64,000 nt of DNA from Novosphingobium naphthalenivorans NBRC 102051 (lineage in GTDB: Bacteria; Pseudomonadota; Alphaproteobacteria; Sphingomonadales; Sphingomonadaceae): assembly GCF_001590985.1 (NCBI RefSeq), contig NZ_BCTX01000005.1:1-64000 (forward strand), read 5' to 3'. Shown piece by piece: positions 8,938 to 18,207 of this stretch. The translations under genes and the position numbers were made by a program. How positions within the stretch are numbered: position 1 is the first letter of the stretch; every line of letters starts with the position of its first letter. Under the pieces are notes generated by a model. That model worked only from the letters and a program-made list of their open reading frames with translations, ran no database searches and was not told the origin of the DNA.

Positions 8938-9192
8938 GCAACTGAATAGCGCCTCGTTTCCCAGACGCCTTCTGCTTTCAAAATCTGCTGCCGTTCGAAC
9001 TGTGCGGGCGGCAGCATCCCGTTCCTGACGTGCTTGCATACCGGGCTGCAGAACTCTCGATGTCATCGAACACGTCTTGGCGGGCTTCTTCGCGTGTTTT
9101 GTAGGTACGGCGCCGGATACGCTCGCGCTTGAGCGAGGAGAAGAAGCTTTCGGCCACCGCGTTGTCATGGCAGTTGCCGCGCCGGCTCCTGC
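8938..9192 (-). pseudogene. Decayed IS3-family OrfB transposase, C-terminal fragment
   Basis: The minus strand encodes the 3' end of an IS3-type integrase-fold transposase: GNCHDNAVAESFFSSLKRER, then RIRRRTYKTREEARQDVF, and in the next frame KHVRNGMLPPAQFERQQILK to ETRRYS. The catalytic Glu of the DDE triad lies in the AESFFSSLK motif. The two blocks are in different frames; compared with the usual IEMFYNP junction, the DNA between them is one base short, so one deletion explains the break. Everything upstream of the RRGNCHDN motif, including the two catalytic Asp and OrfA, is absent. About 115 bases between this fragment and the lactonase stop hold nothing recognisable. Confidence 0.85.
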
Positions 9193-9308
9193 CCTCAAAA
9201 TTAGGATAGAAGGCGTCCAGAAATCCACGGGCTATTCAAACCTTCCAATCAAGAAAGCTTCGAATCAGCCCATCTGCTAAACATCAAGCTATTTTATGAG
9301 CTTACGAC

Positions 9309-10163
9309 CTAGCCTCGATAAATGCCTGGGGGGATACCGGTTGCGTCGCTCTCCACCTCGAACAAGGCGCCATCGAATTCGGACTCCGTCGCCCCTATCG
9401 CGGCCGAGGCGACGAACATGCGATCCAGTCCCTCACCAGCAAAGGTAATGTTGGTGATGCGCCGCGCGGGCAATGCTATGGCGCTGTCCAGCACGCCGTC
9501 AGGATCGAAACGGCTGACGCGTCCGCCATCCCAGTGTGCGACCCAGAGGCAGCCCTCGCGATCGACCGTCATGCCGTCGGGATAGCCATCATCCTCGCCG
9601 AACTGGATGAACGCTTTCTTGTCAGCGATCCCGGTATCCGTGATCGTAAAGCGGTAAATCGTCCGCTTTGCCGTGTCCGAATGATACAGCCATCGTCCGC
9701 AGACCGAGAAAGCGGGACCGTTGGGTACCATGTAATCGCGGTCCATCACTTGCCATGTGCCATCCGGATCGATCCGGTATAGCGAACCGCGCGCTTCTTC
9801 CTCGGCCGTGTCCATGGTGCCGCACCAGATCGCGCCGTGCCGGTCCGCCTTGCCGTCGTTCATGCGGTTTCCGGGAAAATGCGGCTCCAGCGCAGCGATG
9901 TGGCTGACGGCGCAGCGATCAGCGGAAATTCGTCCGATGCCGCTCTGGAAGCCACCGATCAGATCGCCGGCCTCGTTTTCCACGACCCAGCCGAGCGGCT
10001 CGGGCATGTCCCACCGCTCTACGCTGCCATCGGTCAGCGACAGCCGGTTGAGAGCGGGCGCCAGGATATCGACCCAATAGACCGCGTTGTCGCAAGCGCT
10101 CCACAAGGTGCCTTCCCCCAGCGCGTCGCGCACGTCGCGTTCGATCTTGCGCCATTCGGCCAT
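9309..10163 (-). CDS. SMP-30/gluconolactonase family sugar lactonase (probable L-arabinonolactonase)
   Basis: 284 residues, a complete six-bladed beta-propeller of the SMP-30/XylC family. Likely metal ligands are the Glu in LGEGTLW (about 17), the Asn in NRMNDGKADRHG (about 99), the Asn in DYMVPNGPAF and the Asp in GYPDGMTVD (about 195). These enzymes open sugar-1,5- or 1,4-lactones. No signal peptide, so cytoplasmic. It is last in a leftward operon after an aldose epimerase and a sugar-acid dehydratase, opposite an L-arabinose dehydrogenase cluster, so hydrolysis of L-arabino-gamma-lactone to L-arabinonate is the best reading. A second lactonase (40702-41577) sits in the xylose operon, which supports this one serving arabinose. 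Confidence 0.9.
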   Translation of the reverse strand: MAEWRKIERDVRDALGEGTLWSACDNAVYWVDILAPALNRLSLTDGSVERWDMPEPLGWVVENEAGDLIGGFQSGIGRISADRCAVSHIAALEPHFPGNRMNDGKADRHGAIWCGTMDTAEEEARGSLYRIDPDGTWQVMDRDYMVPNGPAFSVCGRWLYHSDTAKRTIYRFTITDTGIADKKAFIQFGEDDGYPDGMTVDREGCLWVAHWDGGRVSRFDPDGVLDSAIALPARRITNITFAGEGLDRMFVASAAIGATESEFDGALFEVESDATGIPPGIYRG

Positions 10164-10184
10164 GACGCCCTCTCCCTTCCGTGT

Positions 10185-10235
10185 CCTGTCAGGCTCTGCG
10201 CCCTGTCGGGCTCAGTGCCCTGTCCGGCTCAGTGA
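10185..10235. repeat. Three degenerate 17-bp tandem repeats across the dehydratase stop
   Basis: Units CCTGTCAGGCTCTGCGC, CCTGTCGGGCTCAGTGC and CCTGTCCGGCTCAGTGA run head to tail in the gap between the dehydratase and lactonase genes. The last unit contains the dehydratase stop codon. It may be a slippage-expanded spacer or an intercistronic RNA element. Confidence 0.75.
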
Positions 10236-12025
10236 TTGTCGCGCGGCAGGCCCATGGTCTGGGCGATCCGCTGGTACTTCTCCGCGCCTTCGAGGATTGC
10301 GCCCGTGTCCATCTGACCGACCACCGAGCGCTGGATTTCCTGCCACGGCGTCTGCGAGGCAGGATAGGCGTAACCGCCCTTCGCTTCCAGCGCGGCCCGG
10401 CGCGCGGCCAGCTCCTCATCGGAAACGAGCACATTCACCGTGCCCTTCTTCAGGTCCATGCGCACCCGGTCGCCGGTTTCGAGCAGCGCGAGGCCACCCA
10501 TCGCCGCAGCTTCCGGGCTCGCATTAAGGATCGAGGGACTGCCCGAAGTGCCCGACTGGCGGCCATCGCCGATGCACGGCAGCGCCGTAACGCCCTCTGT
10601 GATGAGATAGGCCGGCGGGCGCATATTCACGACCTCGGCCGCGCCCGGATAGCCGATGGGGCCAGCACCGCGCATGAACATCAGCGTCTCGGGCGTAATG
10701 CCCAGCGACGGGTCGTCGATACGGTGGTGGTAGTCCTCGGGGCCATCGAACACGACGGCCGGGCCCTCGAAGGCCTCCGGATCATCAGGGTTCGAGAGAT
10801 AGCGCTGGCGGAACTCGTCCGAAATCACACTGGTCTTCATGATCGCCGCGTCGAACAGGTTGCCCGACAGCACGAGGAAGCCCGCTTCTTCCACCAGTGG
10901 CTGGTCGAACGGCTTGATCACGCGCTCGTCCTCGATCGTGGCATCGCGGCAGTTGTCGCCCATGGTCTTGCCGTTGACGGTCATCGCACCCTCAACGATC
11001 AGACCCTGCTTGATGAGCTGGGCGACCACAGCGGGCACGCCGCCCGCACGGTAGTAATCCTCGCCGAGATATTCACCGGCAGGCTGCAGGTTCACCAGCA
11101 GCGGGATCTTGTGGCCGTAGGTCTCCCAGTCCTTGAGCGGCAGTTCGACACCGATATGGCGCGCGATGGCGGCAAGGTGGATCGGCGCATTGGTCGAACC
11201 GCCGATCGCGGCATTGACCACGATGGCGTTGTGGAAGGCATCGAGCGTCAGGATATCCGAAGGCTTGAGGTCTTCGTGCACCATGTCCACGATGCGCTTG
11301 CCGGTGTGGTAGGCGCATTCCTGTCGGTCACGGTAGGGCGCGGGGATCGCCGCCGAGCCGGGCAGCATCATGCCCAGCGCCTCGGCGAGCGAGTTCATCG
11401 TCGTCGCCGTGCCCATGGTGTTGCAGTAGCCGGTCGAGGGCGCGGACGATGCCACGAGCTTGACGAAACCGTCGGCGTCAAGCTCACCCTTGGCCATCAT
11501 CTCGCGGCCCTTCCACACGATCGTGCCCGAACCGGTGCGCTCGCCCTTGTGCCAGCCATTGAGCATCGGACCGACCGAGAGCGCGATTGCCGGGATGTTC
11601 ACGGTCGCGGCCGCCATGATCATGGCAGGCGTGGTCTTGTCGCAGCCGGTGGTCAGCACCACGCCGTCGAGCGGATAGCCGTAGAGCGCCTCGACAAGGC
11701 CGAGGTACGACAGGTTGCGATCGAGCCCGGCTGTGGGGCGCTTGCCGGTTTCCTGGATCGGGTGAACCGGGAATTCGATGGCGATGCCGCCCGCCTCGCG
11801 AATGCCCTCGCGGATGCGTTCAGCCAGCACGAGGTGATGACGGTTGCAGGGCGAGAGGTCGCTGCCCGACTGGGCAATGCCGATGATCGGCTTGCCCGAA
11901 CGCAATTCCTCGAGACTGAGACCGAAGTTGAGATACCGCTCCAGATAGAGCGAGGTCATGTCGATGTTGTCGGGATTGTCGAACCAGGCACGTGAGCGCA
12001 GCTTGGGCTTCTGGGTATCGGTCAT
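10229..12025 (-). CDS. IlvD/Edd-family sugar-acid dehydratase (L-arabinonate / D-xylonate dehydratase)
   Basis: About 598 residues from the ATG at 12025, the family's usual length. It carries IlvD/Edd Fe-S motifs: [17 protein letters not shown] (first Cys ligand), [17 protein letters not shown] (second) and [15 protein letters not shown] (third), plus [20 protein letters not shown] near the C-terminus. As I remember it, Caulobacter XylD is very similar throughout, including the RSRDWFDNPDHIDMT start and PRHNH end, here [15 protein letters not shown] and PRDNH. It removes water from a pentonate to give 2-keto-3-deoxypentonate. Context favours L-arabinonate; since the xylose operon here has no dehydratase, it may also act on D-xylonate. 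The frame continues to a TTG at 12046 overlapping the epimerase stop as TTGA, an alternative coupled start. Confidence 0.92.
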   Translation of the reverse strand: MTDTQKPKLRSRAWFDNPDNIDMTSLYLERYLNFGLSLEELRSGKPIIGIAQSGSDLSPCNRHHLVLAERIREGIREAGGIAIEFPVHPIQETGKRPTAGLDRNLSYLGLVEALYGYPLDGVVLTTGCDKTTPAMIMAAATVNIPAIALSVGPMLNGWHKGERTGSGTIVWKGREMMAKGELDADGFVKLVASSAPSTGYCNTMGTATTMNSLAEALGMMLPGSAAIPAPYRDRQECAYHTGKRIVDMVHEDLKPSDILTLDAFHNAIVVNAAIGGSTNAPIHLAAIARHIGVELPLKDWETYGHKIPLLVNLQPAGEYLGEDYYRAGGVPAVVAQLIKQGLIVEGAMTVNGKTMGDNCRDATIEDERVIKPFDQPLVEEAGFLVLSGNLFDAAIMKTSVISDEFRQRYLSNPDDPEAFEGPAVVFDGPEDYHHRIDDPSLGITPETLMFMRGAGPIGYPGAAEVVNMRPPAYLITEGVTALPCIGDGRQSGTSGSPSILNASPEAAAMGGLALLETGDRVRMDLKKGTVNVLVSDEELAARRAALEAKGGYAYPASQTPWQEIQRSVVGQMDTGAILEGAEKYQRIAQTMGLPRDNH

Positions 12026-12042
12026 ATCGGTGTTCGTCTCGT

Positions 12043-13191
12043 TCAACGGTCAACGGACACGCGGTAGATCATGACATGCCGGTAGGGCTTGCCGGGATCG
12101 ACGCGGGCCGGAACGAAGTTGCTGTGATTGGGAGAATCGGGGAATTTCTGGGGTTCGAGGGCAATGCCGTCGCCCATGCGGTAGAGATGGCCCTGCTTGC
12201 CGATGTAGGTTCCGTCGAGGAAGTTGCCGGAATAGACCTGCAGGCCGGGCTCGGTGGTGAGCACTTCGAGTACGCGGCCCGAGGCGGGATCCTCCAGACG
12301 AGCGGCAAGTTCGGGTTTTTTGGTCACGCCCTTGTCGAGCGCGAAGTTGTGATCGAAGCCGCGGCCATAGACGATCTGCTGGTCAGTGCCGTCACGCAGC
12401 CCGTCTTCCAGCGCCTTGCCCTTGCGGAAATCGAACACCGTGCCCTCGACGGACCGCAGTTCGCCGGTCGGGATAAGCGTGGCGTCAATCGGCGTGTAAT
12501 GGCTGGCCGGGATCGTCAGCACGTTCTGCATGGCGCCCTGCGGCGCACCCTCGCCCGCCATGTTGAAGATGGCGTGGTTGGTCATGTTGATGACCGTCGG
12601 CTTGTCGGTCGCCGCATCGAACGTGATGCACAGCGAGCCGGCCTCATCGAGCGTATAGGTCACCTTGGCCTTCACGGTGCCCGGATAGCCGGCATCCCCA
12701 TCGGAGCTGACCAGCGAGAAGACGACGCTGGCGACCGGGCCTGACTTGATCGAATCAATCTTCCAGTTCCGGACGTCCCAGCCCTTGCCGCCGCCATGCA
12801 GCGAGTTGTCGCCGTCGTTCTGCGGAAGCTGGTAGCTCTTACCGTCGAGCGTGAATTTGCCCCCGGCAATGCGGTTGGCATAGCGGCCGATGGTGGCGCC
12901 CCAGTAGTTCGGACGCGCTTCGTAGTCGGCCAGCTTGTCGTAGCCGAGGGTGATGTCGGCCAGTTTGCCGTCGCGATCGGGAGCCATGAACTTTTCGAGC
13001 GTGGCACCGAAAGTCAGGATCGTGGCGGAAACGCCGTTATCCGCCTTGAGCGTTACCGCCGTCACGTCGCTGCCATCGGAGAGCTTGCCTGCCGGGGCTT
13101 GAGTCGCTTCGGCAGCCAGAGCCTGCGCGCTCAGCGTGGCGCACAGCGCCAGAGCCGCGGTACCGGCCATGATCCTGGAGAGATTCCTCAT
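12043..13191 (-). CDS. Aldose 1-epimerase (mutarotase), exported
   Basis: About 382 residues: a signal peptide ([20 protein letters not shown], cleavage near ALAAEA) followed by a GalM-type beta-sandwich. Typical motifs are [19 protein letters not shown] (substrate Arg), the first His in [15 protein letters not shown], the second His in NMTNHAIFN, the Asp in [13 protein letters not shown] and the Glu in [13 protein letters not shown]. It interconverts alpha and beta anomers of aldoses such as arabinose or galactose, here probably in the periplasm. ATG 13191 is chosen over the TTG two codons upstream. First gene of the leftward operon epimerase-dehydratase-lactonase; a GntR box lies 66 bases upstream in the divergent gap. 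Confidence 0.93.
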   Translation of the reverse strand: MRNLSRIMAGTAALALCATLSAQALAAEATQAPAGKLSDGSDVTAVTLKADNGVSATILTFGATLEKFMAPDRDGKLADITLGYDKLADYEARPNYWGATIGRYANRIAGGKFTLDGKSYQLPQNDGDNSLHGGGKGWDVRNWKIDSIKSGPVASVVFSLVSSDGDAGYPGTVKAKVTYTLDEAGSLCITFDAATDKPTVINMTNHAIFNMAGEGAPQGAMQNVLTIPASHYTPIDATLIPTGELRSVEGTVFDFRKGKALEDGLRDGTDQQIVYGRGFDHNFALDKGVTKKPELAARLEDPASGRVLEVLTTEPGLQVYSGNFLDGTYIGKQGHLYRMGDGIALEPQKFPDSPNHSNFVPARVDPGKPYRHVMIYRVSVDR

Positions 13192-13256
13192 TCCCAAAAT
13201 GCTCCCAATCGTACCTGGAATTGTCCTGCCCCATTGACGGGCTGCCGCACCACATA

Positions 13257-13267
13257 TAGTCCGACAA
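13257..13267. promoter_or_regulatory. GntR box 1 (TAGTCCGACAA)
   Basis: The reverse complement, TTGTCGGACTA, fits the FadR-subfamily GntR consensus TNGTNNNACNA at every fixed position. It lies between the divergent epimerase operon and the FucP-type permease, where one bound repressor could control both. Three related sites occur only in other gaps of the arabinose locus. Confidence 0.65.
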
Positions 13268-13329
13268 ATAGAAAGAGCGCAAGCAGCTTCGCAATCGACG
13301 CCGATCGCGCCCTGATCGAGAGGATAGAC

Positions 13330-14649
13330 ATGCCATCAGTGGTCTCTTCAGCAGGCACGCCCGCCACAGCTCCCCACGACGAGGGAGTCCGCTACGGCCC
13401 GGCCCTGACGCTGCTTGCGAGCCTTTTTTTCATGTGGGGATTCATCACCGTCATCAACAACACGCTGCTGCCGCACCTGCGCAGCGTGTTCGAACTGACC
13501 TATTTTCAGGCCGCCCTGATCGAATCGGTCTGGTTCATCGCCTATTTCTTCGCCTCGATTCCCTCGGCGCTGCTGATCGAGCGGATCGGCTACAAGAAAT
13601 CGCTGGTCACCGGCCTCCTGATCATGGCGGCGGGCGCGCTGGGCATGATGCTGGCCGCCAGCATTCCTTCCTACGGCGTGACGCTGGTGATGCTCTTCGT
13701 GATCGCTTCGGGCATCACCCTGCTGCAGGTGGCGGCCAACCCCTACGTGGCGGTTGTCGGCAAGCCTGAAACCGCCTCTTCGCGGCTCAATCTGGTGCAG
13801 GCGATGAACTCGGCCGGTACGATGCTCGCCCCGGCTTTCGGCGCCTACCTGATCCTCGGCCGCTCCAAGAGCGGCACGGCCGCCGCGGGCACAGTCCTGA
13901 CCGAGGCAGAACGCCTTGCCGACGCCCACGCGGTGATCCTGCCCTACGGGCTTGTCGCGGTGGTCCTGGTGGTGCTTGCCGTGGTTATCGCGCGCTTCCC
14001 GCTGCCGGTGATGAAGAGCGGCAGGAACGGTGAAAAGCGGAAGTCCCGGCTGCTCAATCCTGAACTGCTCAAGCACCGCAACCTGGTCTTCGGCGTGCCC
14101 GCCATCTTCATCTACCTGATTGCGGAAATCGGTGTTGCCAACCTCTTCATCAACTTCGTCAGCCGCCCCGATATCGGCAACATGACGCACGAAATGGCAG
14201 GCAACTATCTCTCGTTCCTGTGGGGCGGTATGATGGTTGGCCGCTTTGCCGGCTCGGCAATCATGCAGCGCTTCGATGCCGCCAAAGTCCTGGCCCTGTT
14301 TTCGATCGGCGCCTTCGTGGTGATGATGATCACCGTCTTCGCGCACGGCCCGGTGGCCATGTGGTCGCTGATCCTGGTGGGCCTGTTTCACTCGATCATG
14401 TTCCCGACCATCTTCACGCTCGGCATCAAGGGCCTCGGCCCGCTCACCGAAGAGGCCTCGGGCCTGCTGGTCATGGCCATTGCCGGCGGCGCGCTGGTCG
14501 CGGTGCAGGGCTGGATGGCGGACACCTACGGCCTACAGACTTCGTTCCTGCTGACTGCCGCCTGTGAACTCTACGTGCTGTTCTACGCGCTCTGGGGCAG
14601 CAGGCCGACGCATGTAGAACCCGATCTGGTCGTCGTCGAACCTGATTGA
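13330..14649 (+). CDS. FucP-type (FHS family) sugar:H+ symporter of the major facilitator superfamily
   Basis: 439 residues with twelve predicted membrane helices. The start region GPALTLLASLFFMWGFITVI, the pair NNTLLPHLR, and the conserved LLQVAANPYVAVVGKPETAS and RLNLVQAMNSAGTMLAPAFG motifs mark the fucose-galactose-glucose permease family (FucP/GluP). The reading frame runs upstream over the epimerase gene, but the ATG at 13330 has GAGAGGAT before it and gives the normal FucP N-terminus. It imports a monosaccharide into the cytoplasm; L-arabinose or galactose is most plausible here. The gene is divergent from the epimerase operon across a GntR box and is closed by a strong terminator. Confidence 0.93.
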   Translation: MPSVVSSAGTPATAPHDEGVRYGPALTLLASLFFMWGFITVINNTLLPHLRSVFELTYFQAALIESVWFIAYFFASIPSALLIERIGYKKSLVTGLLIMAAGALGMMLAASIPSYGVTLVMLFVIASGITLLQVAANPYVAVVGKPETASSRLNLVQAMNSAGTMLAPAFGAYLILGRSKSGTAAAGTVLTEAERLADAHAVILPYGLVAVVLVVLAVVIARFPLPVMKSGRNGEKRKSRLLNPELLKHRNLVFGVPAIFIYLIAEIGVANLFINFVSRPDIGNMTHEMAGNYLSFLWGGMMVGRFAGSAIMQRFDAAKVLALFSIGAFVVMMITVFAHGPVAMWSLILVGLFHSIMFPTIFTLGIKGLGPLTEEASGLLVMAIAGGALVAVQGWMADTYGLQTSFLLTAACELYVLFYALWGSRPTHVEPDLVVVEPD

Positions 14650-14672
14650 TTCCCCGGCAAATCCCTCAAACT

Positions 14673-14706
14673 AAAAAGGCCCCGGCAGCGATGCCGGGGC
14701 CTTTTT
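14673..14706. terminator. Strong bidirectional intrinsic terminator
   Basis: A perfect 15-bp stem (AAAAAGGCCCCGGCA and its complement) with a GCGA loop; the stem starts with A5 and ends with T5, so it works in both directions. It separates the convergent permease and GntR genes. Confidence 0.95.
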
Positions 14707-14725
14707 CCGTGTATGCCCAGAGCCT

Positions 14726-15493
14726 CTAGCCTTCGCCCTGCTGCTCCATCGCGCTGCGGGTATCCTCCAACGCGAGGTCGACCAGCACGTTCATCGCCTC
14801 GGCCGCGGCATCGGCATCGCCTACCGCAATGGCATCGTAAACGCGCGCATGATCGGGAATCGGATTGCGTGGCAGCGCGCGGGAGCGCTGCTTGAACTGG
14901 GTCGTCCAGTTCACCGCCGCGCCGATGCTGGCGCTCAGCACCATCAGCGCGTCGTTGCGCGTGGCGTGAAGAATCGCATTGTGGAAATCGCGGTCCGCCG
15001 CCCGCCCCGCTTCGGTCGTCAGCGTGTGCTGACGCATTGCGCCAAGCGCATCCTTCATGATCTTGAGGTCCGCCTTGTCCCGCCGCTGCGCGGCAAGGCG
15101 GGCCGCCGCCGGCTCGACGATGGCGCGCAATTCGAAGAGGCTGCGCACGAAATGCACGTCGGGCTCTCCGGCAAAGGCCCAGCCCAGCACCTCGGGATCG
15201 AGCAGGTTCCAGCGGTCGCGTGGCAATACGCGCGTGCCTGCCTTGGGACGGCTCGCCACCAGCCCCTTCGCGGTAAGCACCTGAATTGCTTCACGATAAG
15301 CGCTCCGGGAAACCTTCAGTTCTTCCGCAAAAGCCACTTCGCCAGAGAGAATATCACCCGGCGCATATTTGCCTGACAAGATGTCCGTACCCAGCTTGTG
15401 CGCGATCGCACCATGCAGGCGGCGCCCCGGACCACGGGGTTCCTTGACGGCCTTTGCGCCTTCCACTTCCTTGGTAATGCCAGCTTCTGTCAC
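14726..15493 (-). CDS. FadR-subfamily GntR regulator, probable L-arabinose repressor
   Basis: 255 residues from a GTG at 15493, which has GGAGGT about ten bases upstream. The frame stays open another 77 codons, but that stretch overlaps the divergent dehydrogenase gene. Winged helix-turn-helix: LHGAIAHKLGTDILSGKYAP, FAEELKVSRSAYREAIQVL, GLVASRPKAGTRV. The C-terminal FCD domain (about 105-240) has RSLFELRAIVEPAAARLAAQ, FHNAILHATRNDALMVLS and DHARVYDAIAVGDADAAAEA; the Asp in DRDFHNAI and the following His are typical metal ligands in this family. FCD proteins usually sense sugar acids or keto acids. It sits beside the KGSA dehydrogenase, and four matching DNA boxes flank arabinose genes, so it most likely represses this locus until a pathway intermediate binds. 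Confidence 0.9.
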   Translation of the reverse strand: MTEAGITKEVEGAKAVKEPRGPGRRLHGAIAHKLGTDILSGKYAPGDILSGEVAFAEELKVSRSAYREAIQVLTAKGLVASRPKAGTRVLPRDRWNLLDPEVLGWAFAGEPDVHFVRSLFELRAIVEPAAARLAAQRRDKADLKIMKDALGAMRQHTLTTEAGRAADRDFHNAILHATRNDALMVLSASIGAAVNWTTQFKQRSRALPRNPIPDHARVYDAIAVGDADAAAEAMNVLVDLALEDTRSAMEQQGEG

Positions 15494-15578
15494 GATTTCC
15501 GCCACCTCCGCTAATAAGCCTACCAGCCCTGACACCGGGAAGGAACGACAAACATTGCGTTTATCCTCATCACGGAAT

Positions 15579-15589
15579 ATGTCGGAGTA
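15579..15589. promoter_or_regulatory. GntR box 2 (ATGTCGGAGTA) in the gntR/dehydrogenase gap
   Basis: Same core as box 1 read on the other strand (TACTCCGACAT). It ends 16 bases before the KGSA dehydrogenase start, on top of the likely promoter/leader, and about 85 bases upstream of gntR, so it could serve repression of the operon and autoregulation. Confidence 0.6.
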
Positions 15590-15605
15590 AATAGGGAGAT
15601 CCCAG

Positions 15606-17132
15606 ATGACCGAATTCCGTTCCGTGGCTGCCGAAACCGGCGAACCGCAAGGCGCCCCTTTCGATGTCCACGGCCCCGCGGATGTCGCGGCGGCCTGCGC
15701 CGAAGCCGATGCCGCGTTCGACATTTACCGCGCCACCAGCCGCGAGGATCGCGCCACGTTCCTTGAGCGAATCGCCGACGAGATCATGGCGATCGGCGAT
15801 GCGCTGATCGACGCCTACCTCTCCGAAAGCGGCTTGCCCCGCATGCGCGCCGAAGGCGAGCGCGGCCGCACCTGCAGTCAGCTTCGCCTGTTCGCGGACG
15901 TGGTCCGCAAGGGCCAGTGGCAGCAGCTTCGCATCGATCCCGCCCTGCCCGACCGCCAGCCCCCGCGCCCCGACCTGCGCCTGCGCATGATCCCGGTCGG
16001 CCCGGTCGCCGTGTTCGGTGCCTCGAACTTCCCGCTCGCCTTCTCGACCGCAGGCGGCGACACCGCGTCGGCTCTCGCCGCCGGATGCCCGGTCGTGGTC
16101 AAGGGGCACCCTGCCCATCCGATCACTGGCGCGCTTGTCGCGCAGGCCATCAGCAAGGCCGTGTCGGAATGCGGCCTGCCCAAAGGCGTCTTCCAGCACC
16201 TTACCGGCCCGTCGAACGAACTCGGCGCCGCGCTGGTGCAGGATCCGCGCATCATGGCGGTGGGCTTCACCGGCTCGCGCGCGGGCGGCCTGGCGCTGGC
16301 CAGGCTCGCGCAGCAGCGCGACGTGCCGATCCCGGTCTACGCCGAAATGTCGAGCGTCAACCCGGTCCTGCTGCTTCCCGAAGCCCTGAAGGCACGCGGC
16401 CAGGCGCTTGGCACCGCGTTCGTCGGTTCGCTCACCATGGGGGCAGGCCAGTTCTGCACCAATCCGGGCCTCGTGCTCGCGATCCAAGGCGAAGGCCTCG
16501 ACGCCTTCATCGCCGCAGCCACCGGCGGCGTGTCCGCCGCCAAGCCGCAGACGATGCTCACCACCGGCATTGCCGCGGCCTATGCCAGGGGCGTCGCAAC
16601 GCTGGCCGGAACAGCCGGCGTCGAGACCCTGGCCAAGGGCGAGGACGGCAGTCACACTTGCGGCGGCGCGTTCCTGTTCCAGACCACTGCCGAAAAGTTC
16701 CTCGCCGACAAGGCCATCGGCCACGAGGTCTTCGGAGCCTCTTCGGTGATCGTGCGCTGCAAGGACGAGGCCGAACTCAAGGCCGTGCTCGAAGGCCTCG
16801 AAGGCCAGCTCACCGCCACCCTGCACATGGACGAAGCGGACGAAGCCGTAGCTTCCCGCCTGCTGCCCGTGCTGGAACGCAAGGTCGGCCGCATCCTTGC
16901 CAATGGCTGGCCAACGGGCGTCGAAGTCTGCCACGCGATGGTCCACGGCGGCCCGTTCCCGGCCACCTCGGATACGCGCACGACCTCGGTCGGCAGCCTT
17001 GCCATCGACCGCTTCCTGCGGCCGGTCAGCTACCAGAACCTCGCCCAGCCGGTGCTGCCGTCCGAACTGCGTGACGACGCTTATGGCGACGGTGCTCCGC
17101 GCCTGATCGACGGCAAGCTCACGCTGTCCTGA
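15606..17132 (+). CDS. 2-oxoglutarate semialdehyde dehydrogenase (2,5-dioxovalerate dehydrogenase)
   Basis: 508 residues, an NAD(P)-dependent aldehyde dehydrogenase. Seen motifs: GPVAVFGASNFPLAFSTAGG (about 132), VVKGHPAHP (cofactor Lys about 166), FTGSRAGG (about 221), general-base Glu247 in YAEMSSVNP and catalytic Cys284 in GQFCTNPG. The ASNFPLAFS and MSSVNPV signatures are those of the KGSADH group. It performs the last step of the oxidative pentose routes, turning 2-oxoglutarate semialdehyde into 2-oxoglutarate. First gene of a rightward operon (with the FAH protein, arabinose dehydrogenase, GH51, GH43), led by GntR box 2. There is no second copy in the xylose operon, so it probably serves both pentoses. 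Confidence 0.94.
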   Translation: MTEFRSVAAETGEPQGAPFDVHGPADVAAACAEADAAFDIYRATSREDRATFLERIADEIMAIGDALIDAYLSESGLPRMRAEGERGRTCSQLRLFADVVRKGQWQQLRIDPALPDRQPPRPDLRLRMIPVGPVAVFGASNFPLAFSTAGGDTASALAAGCPVVVKGHPAHPITGALVAQAISKAVSECGLPKGVFQHLTGPSNELGAALVQDPRIMAVGFTGSRAGGLALARLAQQRDVPIPVYAEMSSVNPVLLLPEALKARGQALGTAFVGSLTMGAGQFCTNPGLVLAIQGEGLDAFIAAATGGVSAAKPQTMLTTGIAAAYARGVATLAGTAGVETLAKGEDGSHTCGGAFLFQTTAEKFLADKAIGHEVFGASSVIVRCKDEAELKAVLEGLEGQLTATLHMDEADEAVASRLLPVLERKVGRILANGWPTGVEVCHAMVHGGPFPATSDTRTTSVGSLAIDRFLRPVSYQNLAQPVLPSELRDDAYGDGAPRLIDGKLTLS

Positions 17133-17193
17133 TACTTTAGACAATGCCGCGGCGCGCTTCCCAGAACCGGCGCGTCGCGGTCGGGAGAAACCC

Positions 17194-18189
17194 ATGACCT
17201 ATCTTCGCCTGCTTCAGCATCGCGCGCCCGACGGCTCGCGCTCGGTCATCCTGGCTGAAGGGGATGCTGCCCACATTCTCGAAGGTGTCACCACTGTCCG
17301 CGAACTCGCCCTGCGCGCCATCGCCGCTGGCGAGACGCTGGCGCAAGCGGCCAAGGCCTGTCCGGCCGGTCCCGCCATCGACATAGCCGCCGAATTTGCG
17401 GCCGGCCGCCTGCTCGCGCCGATCGATCACGACGATCCCGCGCACCTGCTGATGGCGGGAACCGGCCTCACCCACCTTGGCTCGGCCGAAGGGCGCGACA
17501 AGATGCACAAGGCCGCCACGTCGGGAGAGCATCTGACGGACTCGATGCGCATATTCCTGGAAGGCCTGGAAGGCGGCAAGCCCGCTCCCGGCGAAGCCGG
17601 CCAGCAACCGGAATGGTTTTACAAGGGCGACGGCTCGCAGCTTGTCGGCCCGACCGATCCCTTCACCATGCCCTCCTTCGCTCAGGATGGCGGCGAAGAG
17701 CCTGAAGTGGCCGGTATCTACATTATCGGCGAGGACGGGACGCCTTACCGCCTCGGCCTCGCGATCGCCAACGAGTTCAGCGATCACGTCACCGAGCGCC
17801 ACAATTACCTGTGGCTCGCTCACTCCAAGCTGCGCCAGGCCTCGCTGGGCGCCGAACTGCTGATCGGCCAGCCCCCCGAAAACATCGAGGGCACCAGCCG
17901 CATCCTGCGCGACGGCAAGGTGATCTGGGAAAAGCCGTTCCTCTCTGGTGAAGCCAACATGTCGCACACGCTGGCCAATCTTGAGAACCATCACTTCAAG
18001 TACGACCTGTTCCGCCGTCCCGGCGACGTTCATGTCCACTTCTTCGGCACCGCAACGCTGTCGTTTTCCGATGGGATCGCCACCCGGGAAGGCGATGTGT
18101 TCGAGATCTCGGCTTCTCCCTTTACCTTGCCGGTCGCCAATCCGCTGGCCCGCGCCGAAGCGCGTCCGGTCGCGGTGAAGGCACTCTGA
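17194..18189 (+). CDS. AraD1/GguC-type fumarylacetoacetate-hydrolase family protein, candidate L-2-keto-3-deoxyarabinonate dehydratase
   Basis: 331 residues. The FAH fold is visible from LLMAGTGLTHLGSAEGRDKM (about 88) through EWFYKGDGSQLVGP, EEPEVAGIYIIG (acidic metal ligands), LGLAIANEFSDHV and a C-terminal GDVHVHFFGTATLSFSDG. The TGLTHLGSAEGRDKMH block is typical of the AraD1/GguC group found next to sugar-uptake or arabinose genes. Between the KGSA dehydrogenase and arabinose dehydrogenase genes, the missing step is conversion of 2-keto-3-deoxy-L-arabinonate to 2-oxoglutarate semialdehyde. XylX, which does the equivalent job for xylose, is also an FAH-family enzyme but belongs to a different branch (38784-39908). 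Start ATG has GGGAGA seven bases before. Function is inferred from position and family. Confidence 0.85.
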   Translation: MTYLRLLQHRAPDGSRSVILAEGDAAHILEGVTTVRELALRAIAAGETLAQAAKACPAGPAIDIAAEFAAGRLLAPIDHDDPAHLLMAGTGLTHLGSAEGRDKMHKAATSGEHLTDSMRIFLEGLEGGKPAPGEAGQQPEWFYKGDGSQLVGPTDPFTMPSFAQDGGEEPEVAGIYIIGEDGTPYRLGLAIANEFSDHVTERHNYLWLAHSKLRQASLGAELLIGQPPENIEGTSRILRDGKVIWEKPFLSGEANMSHTLANLENHHFKYDLFRRPGDVHVHFFGTATLSFSDGIATREGDVFEISASPFTLPVANPLARAEARPVAVKAL

Positions 18190-18207
18190 CTCGAAGGCCT
18201 CTGATAC

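Noticed and set aside
12796..13329. Upstream extension of the FucP-type permease frame
   Set aside because: It overlaps the epimerase gene on the other strand and precedes a well-placed ribosome-binding site and normal FucP start at 13330.
15494..15724. 77-codon N-terminal extension of the GntR regulator
   Set aside because: It overlaps the divergent dehydrogenase gene and GntR box 2; the GTG at 15493 has a strong ribosome-binding site and gives the family's normal length.
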